Below the pieces are notes generated by a model. That model had not been told where the DNA came from and did not search any database. It saw only the letters and a program-made list of their open reading frames with translations. DNA of 34,326 nt from Candidatus Gastranaerophilales bacterium (GTDB taxonomy: Bacteria; Cyanobacteriota; Vampirovibrionia; Gastranaerophilales; Gastranaerophilaceae): assembly GCA_944323535.1 (NCBI GenBank), contig CALUSW010000014.1, positions 1 to 34,326 on the forward strand. The letters are read 5' to 3'. Positions 33,590 to 34,326 of this stretch are shown in pieces. Both the position numbers and the translations under genes were made by a program. Within the stretch, counting starts at the first letter, position 1; each line of letters begins with the position of its first letter.

Positions 33590-33909
33590 TGTCCGAACAA
33601 AATTTCACGATAAGCCAGAGGCGTGAGTGAAATTTTGAGAGCGGCGTATTGAAAAACGGATTGCGAGCAGAGGGTGCAGCCGGGTCGGCTTGCGAAGAGC
33701 GAAATTCCGGACGGACGGAGTGAAACGAGTCCGAAAAGCAATAGCGATGCTGACGGTAACGAAGTGAAGTCAGCGGCAGCAATGAGCGTAAAGGAATTTT
33801 AAGAAAGCAAGACGAGCAGGGCGAAAACCCGTTTAATGCGAGCAACCAAGCAGGTGAGTATTAAAGTGGAAATGTTGAATTTTCACTTTAATACGACACT
33901 AGATTATAT
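33590..33909 (+). repeat. Dispersed modular hairpin repeat, long copy (320 bp)
   Basis: Nearly identical to 22546-22757 on both sides of a 108-bp extra module (33701-33808). The extra module has near-perfect terminal inverted repeats (GAAATTCC / GGAATTTT) and internal small hairpins (CGGAC/GTCCG, GCTGAC/GTCAGC), each loop holding a GAAGTGAA- or GGAGTGAA-like string. The same kind of string (GTGAGTGAA) occurs in the shared first hairpin, so the element appears built from related hairpin units. Open frames across it are not gene-like. Confidence 0.85.
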
Positions 33910-33951
33910 ACCAAAATGAAAACATCAAGTTCGTAGATTGGGTAAAACATA

Positions 33952-34068
33952 ATGAAACCCAATCTATGGACTGAAATTCAATCAGGTGATATGATAATTT
34001 TTATAAAGCATAAATATAGTTTCGACAGTGTAAAACCGGTCTATGTACTTCGTATTGATTTGGCGTAA
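33952..34068 (+). CDS. Possible 38-aa open frame (low confidence)
   Basis: The frame starts at ATG 33952, inside the loop of a perfect 10-bp hairpin (TAGATTGGGT/ACCCAATCTA, 33934-33966), and ends at TAA 34068. The peptide has protein-like pieces (IQSGDMIIFIKHKYSFDS, KPVYVLRIDLA) but only a weak ribosome-binding site. It may be a leader peptide for the next gene, a remnant, or chance. Confidence 0.25.
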   Translation: MKPNLWTEIQSGDMIIFIKHKYSFDSVKPVYVLRIDLA

Positions 34069-34111
34069 TCCGTTCCGGTCTTTTGCGTTTTTGGATCTTG
34101 AGGTTTAAATA

Positions 34112-34326
34112 ATGAATAATATAAAGGAAGAGAATATTAATAATAAAAATAAATATAAATATAAATATAAATATAAATATAAATATAAATATAAATATAA
34201 AAATATATTTGTTCAATATTCTCTGAACCTTTGGAAGATATTCTTGTTGATTTGTGAAACAATTATTAATGCGCCTTCTATTTTAATCGATTTTATAAAA
34301 TTAAACTTACAGGTATTTTATCTGAA
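34112..34326 (+). CDS. 5' end of a gene with a Lys-Tyr repeat tract (runs off the window)
   Basis: ATG 34112 has GAGG (34100-34103) eight bases upstream, and the frame stays open to the window end (71 complete codons). After the polar start MNNIKEENINNKNKY, residues 14-29 are eight Lys-Tyr pairs coded by a perfect hexanucleotide repeat. A hydrophobic-amphipathic stretch follows (NIFVQYSLNLWKIFLLI...APSILIDFIKLNL), which may be a membrane or re-entrant segment. The family cannot be recognised from this fragment. The repeat unit is six bases, so changes in copy number keep the frame and only alter tract length. Confidence 0.55.
   Translation, partial: MNNIKEENINNKNKYKYKYKYKYKYKYKYKNIFVQYSLNLWKIFLLICETIINAPSILIDFIKLNLQVFYL
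34151..34198 (+). repeat. Hexanucleotide tandem repeat (AAATAT)8
   Basis: Eight perfect AAATAT units, with a degenerate ninth after two extra A residues (34201-34206). It lies inside the partial gene at 34112 and encodes alternating Lys and Tyr. Such tracts change length by strand slippage. Confidence 0.9.

Noticed and set aside
33576-33845. Open frames on the minus strand across the long repeat copy.
   Set aside because: They have no ribosome-binding site, odd composition, and overlap repeat hairpins; the short copy does not preserve them.
33889-33909. The repeat tail begins TAATACGAC, like the T7 RNA polymerase promoter.
   Set aside because: Only the first nine bases match; the rest diverges (ACTAGATTA instead of TCACTATAG), and it is a natural sequence present three times, once inside a coding region. 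No phage polymerase context is visible.
34151-34206. Tandem repeat considered as a CRISPR array.
   Set aside because: The unit is 6 bases without spacers; it is a simple-sequence tract inside an open frame.

Overview
The window is AT-rich (about one third G+C by eye), densely coded, and comes from a diderm bacterium. Envelope evidence: an outer-membrane TolC-type channel with signal peptide, an EmrAB-type efflux pair, a meso-DAP-type MurE, class A and class B penicillin-binding proteins, and two proteins with prepilin N-termini. The mix (AT-rich diderm with many pilin-like proteins, ThyX, an SPINDLY-like glycosyltransferase) fits gut Melainabacteria (Gastranaerophilales). That placement is inference; no 16S or tRNA gene is present to confirm it.

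Layout. (1) 1-4400, accessory island: a small HTH gene, a compact pseudoknotted small RNA with its own consensus promoter, a DUF3800 gene, and a two-gene restriction-modification system built like BcgI (a nuclease-methyltransferase fusion plus a two-TRD specificity subunit). (2) 4632-9583, MarR-controlled multidrug efflux locus: marR-emrA-emrB-SnoaL-like on the minus strand, a TolC-like gene divergent, and a perfect 10-bp inverted repeat between them. (3) 9666-10238, a pilin-like gene. (4) 10569-20371, core block: rpmE, then thyX-prfA-rsmH-ftsL-ftsI-murE-gpsA-GT41 glycosyltransferase in close succession, and a convergent YkgJ-like gene. (5) 20441-23466: PBP1A and bioD converge on a 212-bp dispersed repeat. 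(6) 23567-27766: two tandem divergent thymidylate-kinase-like genes, a DciA-like gene, a large pilin-like protein with beta-roll repeats and a peptidase S74 chaperone tail, and an S4 RNA-binding protein. (7) 27763-30339, minus strand: ABC exporter and a helical-repeat protein. (8) 30448-33571: a 54-aa small gene, ebfC-recR, two small unknown genes and asnS. (9) 33590-34326: a second, longer copy of the dispersed repeat and the 5' end of a gene whose N-terminus is coded by a hexanucleotide repeat (Lys-Tyr tract).

The strongest candidate for an undescribed element is the small RNA at 282-369 (minus). Promoter (TTGAAA-17-TATAAT), predicted transcription start, nested stems, a loop pseudoknot, closing stem and U-run agree to the base. 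It sits directly downstream of the DUF3800 gene in a restriction-modification operon. Other notable items are the prepilin/S74 chimera, a 26-bp sequence shared between the dispersed repeats and the HTH gene, the tandem tmk-like pair, apparently leaderless genes, and a hairpin covering the asnS ribosome-binding site.
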